Of a stretch of 64,000 nucleotides of DNA, positions 37,696-49,900 are shown in pieces. Each line of letters starts with the position of its first letter. Within the stretch, counting starts at the first letter, position 1. Position numbers and translations under genes: made by a program. The stretch is from Blastocystis sp. Blastoise (Eukaryota; Sar; Bigyra; Opalinata; Blastocystidae): assembly GCA_039096225.1 (NCBI GenBank), contig JBBPEB010000019.1, positions 1 through 64,000 of the forward strand. The letters are read 5' to 3'. The notes beneath the pieces are model-generated. The model ran no database searches and had not been told where the DNA came from. It saw only the letters and a list, made by a program, of their open reading frames with translations.

Positions 37696-38072
37696 AAAAA
37701 TAAGTCTTACAAAAGCACTTTATATATTAAAAAAAGGAAAAAAGTGGAGATAGTATGCCTGGAAATTTTTGAAATAATCAAGAAAATATGTCTGATTTTG
37801 CACTAAGAAGAAGAGTATGGAGAAGAAGTCAGTGATAAACACATTACGAATCAAAACAACGAATGTTTCAGAAGTCAACAGCTTTTCGATTAGAATTCAT
37901 TGGTAGACCTGACGAAAATATTCAGTTCTGAAAAAGTATGGCTTTTTTGTATAAAACAAAACACAAACGAATAAAATATAAGTTAAAAAAGCATAAAAGA
38001 GTACAGTCAATACTATTGTATAACGATATATATCATAATATGTTTACAGTAATTAAGAAAAAAAAATTAAAT
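37696..38072. other. Intergenic region
   Basis: 377 bp between the GTPase start and the sorting-nexin stop, both minus strand. It presumably holds the GTPase promoter. A segment near 37790-37910 is a little richer in G, without a recognisable RNA. Confidence 0.5.
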
Positions 38073-41000
38073 TTATAAATCCATATCATCAGAATCATCA
38101 CTTAAATCACTTAAGTCACTGCTATCAGATTCTTCTTTAGCAGGTTTCTTACCTTTTTTAGGAGCAGCAGCCTTCTTAGGAGCAGCTTTAGTAGTCTTTT
38201 TAGCAGTAGCTTTAGGAGTTTTCTTTGCTTCTTCTTCTTTTTCATCTTCAGAATCACTAAGAGGAGAAATATCAAAATCACCATCAAGAGCAATAGTACG
38301 ATTCTCTATAATAAAAATTAATTATTTTTAATGAAATTTAATGAAATTTAATGAAATTTAAATGAAATCTAAATGTATATAATATATATAATATAATAAA
38401 AATAAGTATAATGATATAAATTTAAAATAATAATTAAAAAAAAATAATCATAATAAATACTCATGTCTTCTAATTGAGTCTTATATTCAGTAATGGTTTG
38501 TTCAGGATCAGGAAGAGCATATTTAGCGAATTCCATCCAAATAGGTTCTTGTTCTCTACATAATAATACATTACAAGCAGCAAAATGACCAACAGTCATA
38601 TCGAAATCTTTTAATTTACGTTCAACATAACCAGAAACTTCAACCTTTAATAAAGCCTTAGTAATACGATTTAATCTCTTCTTATTACGATCAACTTCAG
38701 CTTCAATCTATATATATAGAAATTAAATAAAAAAATTATATTTAAAAATAAAAAATATAATATATAGAAATAATAATCAATTCAAGAAATATGAGTTATA
38801 ATAATAATTATATATATATATACATCAGTAAGAGCTTGTTTAGCCTTGGATAATTTAGCTCTATTTCCTTTTCTCTTTTGAACATGGATCTCAAACATAG
38901 CAGCATCCTTCTTATGCCAAGAATCAGTATAATCATTCTATAGGATATATATATATAGATAGATATTTGCTATTATAGTATAATATTTTATTTTTGTAAT
39001 AATAATAAATATATAATAATAATAATAAATATATAATAATAATAAAATAATAATAAATATATAATAATAAAATAATAATAATAATAATAAAATAATAATA
39101 AAATAATAATAAAATAATAATAAAATAATAATAAATATATAATAATAATAAAATAATAATATAACATTATATATACAAGATAAGTATATCTTCTTTCAAT
39201 GAGGTCTAATAATCCTTGAGTTTGTTTTAATTGACGTTCCATTTCATAGATAAGTAACTTACCAGCAGTAGTAGGCATAAACTGAATAATCTTATACCAA
39301 TCATTACACATAGTAGCTATATATATAATATTATTATTATTATTATTATTATTTATGAACTATTATATATAAAATAAACTATATTCTATAAATAAATATA
39401 ATATATAATAATCATAAAATATATTATATTATATATATATACATGTATGATCTAAGCTCTTGCAAATAACAGCATTCTTACTATTTAATTCATTAGCAAT
39501 CTTTAAGTTTTCATAATTAATATCTAAACTCTGTTGACTTAAGTTCTTAAAACAATGAGACATCTTCTCAGCTGCTTGACTGTATCCATAAGAACGACTA
39601 ATAACAGTCTTAACGGCACTTAACGTCTTTTCATGAGTCTTTACTAAACGAGTAATCTTTTCTCTGAAGGACTTTAACACAACTTCAATTTCTTCAGGAC
39701 ATTTGATATGATTAAGATAGTTATTATATTCACTATAACCATCATTATCACTGTCTCCCTTGGCCTTCTTCTCAGTAGCACGTTGCTTCTTCTTTTGTCC
39801 ATCAAAGATACCAATAGCCTTCGTGATATCCGAAGGAATGAAGGAAACGACGTTATTCACAAGAGTATCCACAGCTTGTGCTTTCTCCCAATTGATCTTT
39901 TGAGTGGATAAAAACTCAACGACAGTGTTATCCGCACGAATATAAGGAATAGAAAGAAGATTATTAATCCAATGTTCTAAGTCTATATATATAATAATAT
40001 AAATATAATATAAATATATAATAATAAATATATAATAATAAATATATAATAATATATAATAATTATAATAATAAATATATAATAATATAAATATATAATA
40101 ATATAAATATAATATATAATAATAATATAAACATAGCCATACCTTTCATACGTAAATAGACGAAGTTGTTTGATTTATTACCTACAACCTTCTTAGGAGG
40201 CATAGGCTCAATTAATAAACCAGGATAACGAGCAGTGAGAATATTATAAAGTTGATCAAATTCACTGAAACGTCTTCTGACTTCGAATTCTTGTCCCTTC
40301 GTAGATACTTTATAGGTAGTATAAGGTTGGAAACGATTTCCTTCAGTCTTAGGATCATTCACCTATATATATATAGAATATCATTATTATAGATTCATAA
40401 TAAAACATATATATATATATATAACAACATTATTATAGATTCATAATAAAACAAATATATATATATACAACAACATTAAAGTCTTGAGCTAATATTTTAT
40501 CAGCCCATTCTTTATGTTTAGGGAAGAAATCAGGATCTTCAATATATTCATCATCATCTTCTTCTTCTTCTTCACTTTCTTCCTTCTCATTCTCTATATA
40601 AAGTATTATTATTATTATTATATATATAATAATATCATACCATCATCATCATCATCATCACTTAAATCATCATCATCATCACTATCACTATATATATATA
40701 TTATTAATATTAAAAGATTATATATATAATATTTTCTAAAAAAGCATTCCTCTATTAATTACATAAATAATATCTATACCTTTCCATCTTCTTTGATTTC
40801 TTAGGACGAGGAGAACCAGGTCGTTTCTTTTCTGTTTTCTTTTCAGCTTTCTTTTCAGTCTTAGCTTCAACTTTTTTTACTTCCTTTTTAGGAGTTTCTT
40901 CTTTCTTAGCAACTTCCTTTTTAGGAGTTTCTTCTTTCTTAGCAACTTCTTTTTTAGGTTCTTCCTTAACTTCAGGAACTATATACAATAAATTCATATA

Positions 41001-41279
41001 GGATTAACAGAAACTTATAAAAATAAACAAAGAATAATCGAAAATCAGTAAAAATATATATATTTAAAACATATTTATACGCCATTTAAATGACGTATAA
41101 ATGACATAATAATTATAGAATTAATTTAAAACATAATAGAATAAAATACCTTCTTCAACATCGGAAACATCAGAAACTACGTCTTCAACATCAGAGATAT
41201 CAGAGACATCAGAAATACTGATATCAGACATAGTGTCGCTTATATCAGAAACATCAGAAACATCACTTATATCAGACAT
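38073..41279 (-). CDS. PX-domain sorting nexin with acidic N-terminus
   Basis: Sorting nexins bind phosphoinositides on endosomes through PX and shape tubules through BAR domains. The N-terminus is a Ser-Asp repeat (MSDISDVSDVSDISD), a likely casein-kinase target. A KKEETPKKEV repeat region and acidic stretches (ESEEEEEDDDEY) follow. The PX domain (about 40140-40362) has VRRRFSEFDQLYNIL, then RYPGLLIEPMPPKK, with the Arg of RRFSEF and the PPK loop. The C-terminal half (TLVNNVVSFIPSD..., EIEVVLKSFREKITRLVKTH, CNDWYKIIQFMPT..., QEPIWMEFAKYALP) is long and helical, fitting a BAR domain of the SNX1/2/4/8 kind. The tail is Ala/Lys then Ser/Asp-rich, ending DSDDMDL. About ten introns. Confidence 0.88.
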
Positions 41280-42730
41280 TTTGGTGAACTTTGCTAAAAA
41301 GAAAAGATAATAGAATACATAGATATTACTATGATTTAATTGAATATAAAAATAAACTTACGGAATTAATAATAGTTAATAGAATATAAGTATAATCAAT
41401 TCTAATAGAGAATCAAAATCTCATATAAATAAAAATGCCAATTGAAATAACGTTTCAATATTCGGATGTGACATTACAAACAATAATTTCATTTTTATTG
41501 GATTATCGTTCGAAGATATCCAATAGAATCACTATAATCTATCGATAGGTTGACATCATCCAATTCTTTTTCATCTCATTTAAGAACAAAGTTGCAAAAA
41601 ACATATTTATGAAAGACATATATCCTATAATAGTATCATTTATCATTTAGTAATCATAGTATATATGTCGAATTTAATAATGATTCAATCCAATTATTTA
41701 TAAAGAATGTTTACATATTGGGGATTATTGATTCTTCTTTAGGTTTCTCAACAACAAATAGTCCTCTTTTTATTCAACTTTAAAACTTTTGAAAAATAAG
41801 CTTTGATCATTTATTATCGAAATCTAAAAACGTTTCTATATATTTATTTTCTTTTTATTTACCATCTAGCTTTATGTGTAATGAATCTAAAAATATTTAA
41901 TAACATATAATGCTAGAAATAATGTCAATAGAATATTTTTATTTGAGTATTTACGATAAAAACTTTTTTGTTCATTCAGAAAGCATATTTATATGATATT
42001 TATTATATACAGCCTGTTTAGTTGGATGGAGAATATTTTTTGATAACACATTTTATTTTTAAAAACGCTTTATAATGTTATCGGCAATTGTTTATAAGAA
42101 ACTAGAATCATTTACGAAAAGATATACGATATATAAAAAGCAATTCCAATCAATCCCACTTATGATGAAAGAGAAGTCTCTTAAAAAGTAGCTCATCAGT
42201 TTATTAACTACAATTTAAATACAAAAATAATTTTATTATGAATATAATATTAAATAAAATAAAATAATTATGAAAGTCAGCTAAAAAGTTTAGTTCTTAT
42301 TATAATTTTTATTTCATTTTCCTATTATTTTTTTTTTTATTATTATTTTCTCTTATTTTTTTCTTTTAACACATACATATTATATGTATACTTGTTTACT
42401 TACTTTCTAAATGATCAAATTATAAAATAACAATAAACAATTGAGTCAAAATGATTTCATTCCAACTTTATTCATTAAGTATATCAATGATTCAATGTAA
42501 AATCTATCCAATATCTCACGTGTCAGAAAAAGCTGTGATAAAAACAATAATATTGTTTGTACAATAAATTTATTATGATTTGTTCAACTTATTACACTAT
42601 AAATTTAGATTTTCTATAACATATAATATTCTTTCATAAATATGGATTAGTATAGTTTACAATAATTATAGAAAAATCAATTAGGTTAGTTATATACTTA
42701 TAAAATAAATTAGAATTTTTTTTATCAGAT
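41280..42730. other. Intergenic region
   Basis: 1.45 kb. It contains the sorting-nexin promoter with ATTGGATTATCG (41498) and CCAATAGAATC (41520), an inverted CCAAT pair about 220-240 bp upstream of its start. The rest is A/T-rich with only short frames (one of 38 codons at about 42076). No gene is called. Confidence 0.5.
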
Positions 42731-42802
42731 GGCACTATGGTGTAATGGTTAGCACGTTGGACTTTGAATCCAGCGATCCGAGTTCAAATCTCGGTAGAGC
42801 CT
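42731..42802 (+). tRNA. tRNA-Gln (TTG)
   Basis: A 72-nt cloverleaf including discriminator T, as usual in eukaryotic tRNA-Gln. The anticodon loop CTTTGAA carries TTG. The T arm CCGAG TTCAAAT CTCGG is perfect. The acceptor GGCACTA/TAGAGCC has one A-A mismatch at 4:69. There is no intron, and a T run (ATTTTTC) follows. The open frame crossing it (42745-42948) is not a gene. Confidence 0.93.
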
Positions 42803-43206
42803 CATTTTTCTTTTTAAAAGTGTTTTTTTTAAAATTATTAGAGCAGTCATATTTAATGATAAACATTTTTTTTTTAAGTGAAATATATAGTTTTTATAAG
42901 AAGTTCATTAATAAATTTAAAAATAAAATACTAAAATCTATGAAATAGAAAGAAGAAAATTAAAAATGATTTGAAATTGATTTAAAAGCAATAAATAAGA
43001 ATAAAAACATAAGAATAAAAACTACAAGAAAAGAAACACAGCTATAATTAAAACATAAAATGATTATTTAAAATCAGAAAAAAGGAAACTCTTTTCACTA
43101 TAAGAAAAATAGAGAAAAAAAAAGCATTTAGAGAGGAAAAATAATAAAAGAAAGAAAAAAAATAAAATATGTATATGATTTCAAAAAAGAAAGTATAATA
43201 AATAAT
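42803..43206. other. Intergenic region
   Basis: 404 bp, A-rich, between tRNA-Gln and the 3' end of the BTB-TLDc gene on the minus strand. Nothing supported. Confidence 0.55.
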
Positions 43207-45204
43207 TTATAACCCATAGACTTCGATTTCATCTACAATAAAATCGACATATTTCTGATTATTTTCATCAAGGAGGACTTCTCCTCCTGTAAATATCTTT
43301 AATGGGACTTCGTCATCCGGGATTTTAATGAGTTCTGTTTGATTTCCATTGAGACATAAATCATTGAATGCAAAAGATCCTTCTCCATTAAATCCAATAT
43401 AATTATTATTAGGTTTAGTCATATCTATACCTAAGAGAAGATCATTATGAGAAGTATTACCATAGATAGGACCCGTTAATTGTTTATAGATAATATTATG
43501 TTGTTTAGGCTTTGATACAAATCGAGTAGGAGGGATCTCATAGGGGTTCTGTAACGTAAAGAGGAATGCTTGCGAATCATAGGCATCTTTGTCTATATAC
43601 AGAATGAATAGAATCAAATAGAAGTATAAAAGATATATATATATTAAAAGAAAAAAAATAGTATATATTTTATTATAATAAGATAATAAAAAAAAATATA
43701 TTTTATTATAATAAGATAATAAAAAATATAGATATTTTATGATAAGATAATTAAAAAAAAATATTTTATTATAATAAGATAATAAAATATATATATACAT
43801 TTTTTACTCCAAGGAATACTAGAATACCCACCAAATAAACAAGTATGCTTATCATTCTTCGCTTTTATAAATAATACGGTTTCACCATGATTATCACAAC
43901 ACTCATGAAAAGCATGCGCAGTATATCCATCTCTTGACCCTCTATAATAATAAATTATATTATTAAATAATAAAATAATTATAAATAATAAAATAATAAA
44001 ATAAAATAAAATAACAATAAATAATAAAATAATAAATAATAATATTAATAATAATAAAATAATAATAATAATAATAATAAAATAAAATAATAATAAAAAA
44101 ATAATAAAATAAAATAATAATAAAATAATAAATAATAATATTAATAAAATAATAAATAATAATAAAAAATAAATAAAATAATAAATAAAAAAAATACCTA
44201 TATAATAATTTAAACATTTTATTATTTCCAATCCAATTAGAGAATTCATAAGTTAGTTTTGTATTCATAAGTTTAGAATCAGGGAATATATAATTTAATA
44301 ATTTATAATGTCTCCATATATCAGTCTTATTAATATTAAAGTAAATAAATTCTTTTTCAATATTTTCCAATGCATCTATATCTTCTACAGGTATAATAAG
44401 TTCACCTGTTTGTATATACTGTTCAACATAATGAAAGTATTTAATATTATCTACAAATTGAAAAGCATGATTCACACTATCATAAGTAACACGATTATCT
44501 AGCTTACAGTTAAACATAGAATTATATATATTCAAAGAACGTAAATCTGAACGGCGAATAACATATAATTCATTATTAATATTAAATCGAATATCATTCT
44601 GAGTCCAATCGTACATCATCTTCTTAGTAACTATTTCAGAATGACGTTCTTTCATTTCAACATTACAAGGAATACCTAACTGACTTAAGGAATCTAATAT
44701 ATCTTCAAAAAGATCATCATTAAATTGATCAATATTCATTGGATGGCCTTGTATATAATCTAATATATATGGAAATAAAACTTCAGATTGATCTACATAT
44801 AAATATCCACCAACACGACGAGTTTCTGGATTCTGATACATTTCATATAAATTACTTTCAGGGTATGAACGAAGAATAGAAGTAGGTAAAGGATAATGCA
44901 TATTACCTTCTTTACAAACAAAAGTAACAAATCCAGGATTTACATCATACTGAACATCATCTTTCTCATGTATTAAAACCTCAGGTAAATCAGGAAACGA
45001 AGAAGGTGATTCCGTCTTTTGCTCAAGGTAATGCATTGTTTGAGATAAAAAATCATATACCTTATCGATAGCAGTCGATATAGTAACCATATTATGATAG
45101 AATTCATTGGTTTGCTCTGTTAACACATGCTTAATTTTTGTAATCTGACTAAATATATGTTGCTGATCACTTATATTGTTTCTTGGAACTGCCAGAGATA
45201 TCAT
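43207..45204 (-). CDS. BTB(T1)-TLDc protein A
   Basis: Three exons. The first encodes a helical N-terminus, then two tandem T1/KCTD-like BTB modules: VTFVCKEGNMHYPLPTSIL...GGYLYVDQSEVLFPYILDY, and DIRFNINNELYVIRRSDL...IKYFHYVEQYIQTGE. The TLDc domain starts FKLLYRGSRDGYTAHAFHEC and continues CLFGGYSSIPWS, DAYDSQAFLFTL, YGNTSHNDLLLG and VDEIEVYGL. Exon 1 ends at LLYR (44205), and the ~240-bp intron is built of ATT/ATTT repeats. The second intron falls after WSKK. TLDc proteins bind V-ATPase or act in oxidative resistance; KCTD-type BTBs oligomerise and may recruit Cul3. The combined role is unknown. Paralogue at 54597-56545. Confidence 0.85.
43948..44205. repeat. ATT/ATTT-repeat intron of BTB-TLDc A
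   Basis: The intron between LLYR and GSRDGY consists of degenerate ATT, ATTT and ATTTT units. It is open in several frames, which produces spurious Phe/Ile/Tyr-rich frames on the minus strand. Confidence 0.8.
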
Positions 45205-45783
45205 TTTGATATTTCCTTTAGTATTGTATTAATAACAAAATACAATAGAAAAAAACAAATTTAAATAAGTTCTATGGTTTTTTCTTTTTCTCCTCTTGTA
45301 TTATTGTTGATTAATTTATAATTCTGAGCGTAATATTTTATTTTCCCATAAAAAAATAATATTTTTTTATTTATCCTATCAACGTCTCTAGTATTTCTTT
45401 CTTATTGGATAAAACACAAGTGACAAAAAATAATCAAATTGTTTTCTTTCTTCTTTCAATGGTGTTATTGTTTTGAATGCGTCATTAAATTCCACAATAT
45501 ATAAGCTCATTATTATCATGCAAAAACTCTTTTGAATCAGTAAATTCTCCTATGCTTGTTTTACACTGATCATTTTACTATGAATTTACTATTTAAATCT
45601 ATGTTTCTATATTTTTTCTAATTCATTAATTGTACTCTCTTTCTTATAAAATAAGTTTGAATTCATAGTATTTATAAACTATGTTTTACATTTAAAAAAA
45701 TACTAACGAAATAATAAATTTATTTCTTTTTAAGAGAAAAAGAAATCAAAGAGAAAAACAATCAAAATAAGAAAAGAAAAAGT
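45205..45783. other. Intergenic region upstream of BTB-TLDc A
   Basis: 579 bp. A TTATTGGATAA motif at about 45404 lies 200 bp upstream of the BTB-TLDc start (minus strand) and resembles elements near 41498 and 46744. No gene is supported. Confidence 0.5.
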
Positions 45784-45856
45784 TGGAGAAGAGGGGCATC
45801 GATCCCCTTACCTCTCGCATGCTAAGCGAGCGCTCTACCATCTGAGCTACATCCCC
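45784..45856 (-). tRNA. tRNA-Ala (AGC)
   Basis: A 73-nt cloverleaf on the minus strand. The anticodon stem CTCGC/GCGAG closes loop TTAGCAT with anticodon AGC. The acceptor has the G3-U70 pair that identifies tRNA-Ala, plus a U-U mismatch at 6:67. Discriminator is A. A minus-strand TTTTT follows the 3' end. The overlapping open frame (45746-45958) is spurious. Confidence 0.93.
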
Positions 45857-46966
45857 ATTTCTGAAATTTTTTCTATAATTATCCTGATATATAGCATCTA
45901 CTATTGGATACCCACAATGTCTCTCATCATCGTTATTTGCTTCTTCTCTTTTATTCATTTAGATTCGTTTATATATATTAGAAACTATGTAATTGTCACG
46001 ATACTATAAAGGCTATTAAAATGAATGAGACTATTTTTATTAAAAACTATTTTCCAATTAGTCACCATTTCTATTAAAACCAAAACTTGACTTTATAAAA
46101 TTAGCGCATAGACAAAAGCAACCTTCTAATTATGAAATCATCTATTATTCTTGTTTGCCAGTAAATATATTTTTATAGACTTAAAACTTCTCTTAAACAC
46201 AAAAACAGTTTATTCATAATAATATATATGTTATATAAGAATCAATTTTAGTTGAATTTCTTTTCAGACTATGATCCCTATATCTTTTAAAATAGTCTAC
46301 ACGACTTAAATAACTTATATATCGTGTTTAACACTTTTATTCGATAAAAAAACGACTGACCTTTTCTACAATTTAAAGAGTTGTTCTGATATAGATCATA
46401 ATATGAATGAAATATTACCATTCGTTTTTAATACCTTTATATCCATGCCTTTATGAAATACTAAAAATATTTTTTTTTATTTATAAGATCTTTCAGGAAA
46501 TATACGGAAACATTTTTCTGTTTTATTATTTTTCCGAAGCAAGGTTCTGCCGTGTTTCTTTATATCTAAATATTCTTGAGTAATTGTATTAAGATTTCAT
46601 GTGTTTCGAAAACAAAAATGATTCTAACGTGACTTGTCGCAAAAAGCAACCATTCAAAATAGGTCATGGGCCCAAAAATAGTGAAATGCTTCTCGGACAT
46701 TCTAAAAATTTGATAAATAAATGGTTGACATTTCTTGTTTCTTATTGGATTATTTTTATCAAATAGTCAATCACATCAAGTATGCCGTGATTATCCAATA
46801 ATCTTTATCTTATCATGCTGACTTTATATGACCAAAAACAAATGGCTTCGATTTATCATACGTTTTGAATTCTTAATCAATGGCTAAAAGAAAAGCCCAT
46901 TGACATTATAAGATCTTTTTCAAAAGACTCTTTATTATTTATTTATTACTATTCGACTCTGGAAAG
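45857..46966. other. Intergenic region and promoter of the second surface-protein gene
   Basis: 1.1 kb. The last 350 bp are less A-rich and contain GGGCCC at about 46669. An inverted pair also lies here, TTATTGGATTA (46742) and TTATCCAATAATC (46790), 175-225 bp before the ATG. These are candidate CCAAT elements. No gene is supported. Confidence 0.5.
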
Positions 46967-49900
46967 ATGAAGACACTCTTTATCTACTTATTCATTGTTG
47001 CTGTAATTGCTCAAACATGTACTTCTCCTAAAGTTTCTATCAATATGAGAAGAACTTATAAGAATGATGCTAATCAAGAAACTGTTCAAATTTGGCAAGG
47101 AAACTATAAAACGGGTACTCTTATTGCTGAATACAATGGACTTGGTATGGGTAACACTGTACAAACATATTCTCTTTGTTTGGCTCCTAGTCAACATACA
47201 CTTGTTGCTCTTGATAGTGCTAAGAACGGTTGGACTGATGGATCCAGATTTGATCTTGTTACTAGAGCTGGTGTCACTATTCTTTATGGTACACTTGATC
47301 GTTTCCAAAAAAAGGAATTTGTTTTCTATCCTGCTTTCTCGGTTAAATCTACTGATTCCTGGAAATATATAAACACTGCTCAAACAGGTAATCAATGGAC
47401 TCAAGCTTCTTTTTCTGATGCTGCTTGGATTGCTTATTCTCCTAGTAAATTCCCTGTTGTTTCTACTGTTACTAGATATTTCCGTACTCAAGTTGATTTA
47501 CCTTCTAATAAAAACTCTTTTGCTATTGGTGAGATCGGTGCCTTTACTAAAGATGGTGTTGTAATCTATGTTAACGGACAAGAAATTTATCGTCGTAATG
47601 TGCCTACTGGTGCTGCTGCTACTACTCCTGCTACAGCTATTGATACTGAAGCTTCTTACAAGAGAATCACTTTCCCTACAAGTGCTACTTATTTAACTGG
47701 CTCAAAAGTTACTCTTGCTATTGAAATACATGGTTCTAGTACTCCTAGTAGTGTTGCTGAAGATTTTATTGGCTATCTTATCTTTATATATGGTCCTTGT
47801 GCTGCTCGTCTCACAGATTATACAGCTACTGCTGAAAGAAATCCTGAAGATCCAAATGAACCTATTGATAAAATATTTGATGGTGATATTCAAACTAAAT
47901 GGTATGCTAATCCTCTTCCTATTTGGGGTCAAGTTCAATTCAATAATGGTAGAAGAGAATGGATTAATAGATATTCTGTTTCTGTTGGTAATTATGATGT
48001 TAACCGTAGACCTATTTCTTGGAAACTTCTTGCTTCTAATGATGGTAATACTTTTGTTGTTCTTGATTCCAAAAATTTTGTTACTTGGGATGGATTTAGA
48101 ACTACTCGTAATTTTGAATTAAATACTAATAAAGAAGCTTATAATATCTATAGAATTCAAATCTTAGCTACTAAAGGTACTGATATGGAATTAACTGAAC
48201 TTGAATTATCTGCTTGTACTAATGCTATTCTTACTCCTACTCTCTCTTATGGTACTACTTCTCTTAATTTAGTTACTAACTTAGATGAAAAAGTATTATA
48301 TCCTACTCAAAATGGTTTTGAAAACTTTGTTATTACTCCTGCTGTTCCTGCTGATTCTGGTTTAACATTTGATGCTGTTAGTGGTTCATTCAAAATATAT
48401 CCTACTGCAGTTATTGCTCTAACATCATTCTCTATCAGTGCTAGACATTATTCTAATCAACAAACATCTACTGTAACTATTTCCATTTCTGCTTCTGAAT
48501 GTGTTGCTCCTAAAGTTCGTTTTGATATTAAACAAGCAAATGGTAATGATAATACTAATGGTGAACCTGAAACTGTTACTATAATAAGTCCTAATAATGT
48601 TGAACTTGCTTCTAGTTCTCTCTCTGCTTCTGATATTGGCACTAATGAAAGAACAATCAAACTCTGCCAAGATCCTGGTGTATATACTGTTAAGATGACT
48701 GCTGCTTCTCTTGTTGGTTGGGCTTATAGTTCCTATGTTCAAATCAATTTATTTACTTATGATGGTAGCTCCTTTACTGCTTCTAGAGGTAAATTAATTG
48801 ATCAAATATCTGATTCCTTCAAAGTTAATATTAAATATGAATTACCTACTTCTACTAAAGTTCTTCTTAATGCTGCTTCTATTCCTGCTGGATGGAAAGA
48901 AACATCTTATGCTGGTGAATCTACTTGGGTTACTTATACTAAAACTCCTGCTATGCAATCAACTACTAAATATGCTCTTTTCAGATCAACTTTTACTATT
49001 TCTTCTTTAACAGGTATTCAAGGTTTTGAATTCCTTTATAGAGCTAATGATGCTGTAGCTGTATATGTTGATGGAAAACTCATCACTAAATATTGGATTA
49101 CTCCTAAAGGTGATGATTATACTGCAACTCCTAGTTCTGAAGGTCACCAAGATAAGGTTGAATGGAGAGGTGTTACTGGAGTCTTATCTGATCTTGCTGT
49201 AGGTACTCATGTTATTGCTGTTTTACTTGTTGATGGAAAGAATCCTTATGTTGCTAGAAATGTTGATTATGACTGTATGATTCGTCTTCTCTCTGACTCA
49301 AATACTGTCTCAAGAACATTTGATGCTAATTCTAGTGAATCTAATAAGGTTTGGGATGGTGCAAATGTTCTTTTCGATGGTTCGTATAAAACTAGATTTG
49401 CTGCATATATTGATAGTACTCATCCTGCTCCTCAATGGGCCTCTGGTAACTTTAAACAATGGAGATTTGAAGCTATTAATAAGTATTGTATTGTTGCTAA
49501 TTATGATGCTCCTAAACATGATCCCAAGAAATTCTCTCTTTTAGGTTCTATGGGAGGTTGGGATGCTGCTGATTATACTCTTTTAGATACTCAAGAGAAT
49601 GTTTCTTTTGATAGAAGATCTCAAAGACTTTGCTTCTATATCCCTTCTAATACTAAAGCTTATAATATTTATAGAATTAGATTTGAAGAAGTCAATGTTC
49701 CTTTCCCTGAAAATGATAAAGTAATTCTTGCTGAATTAGAATTATTTTTAATTGATTACAATAAAATTACTATCAGTCCTTTGTCTTATCAAAGTAGTTC
49801 TATTACTGGTTATTCTAATTCTCAAATCACTACTAATTTCCCTACTAGTGAATATTATCGTAACTATCAAATTACTCCTGCTCTTCCTACTGGATTAAAA

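Noticed and set aside
42745-42948. Open frame starting inside tRNA-Gln
   Set aside because: It overlaps a clear tRNA gene and encodes no recognisable protein.
43737-44249. Phe/Ile/Leu-rich frames resembling membrane proteins on the minus strand
   Set aside because: They are translations of the ATT/ATTT intron of BTB-TLDc A; true exons continue on both sides after splicing.
45746-45958. Minus-strand frame across tRNA-Ala
   Set aside because: It is a read-through of the tRNA and flanks, with no coding signal.
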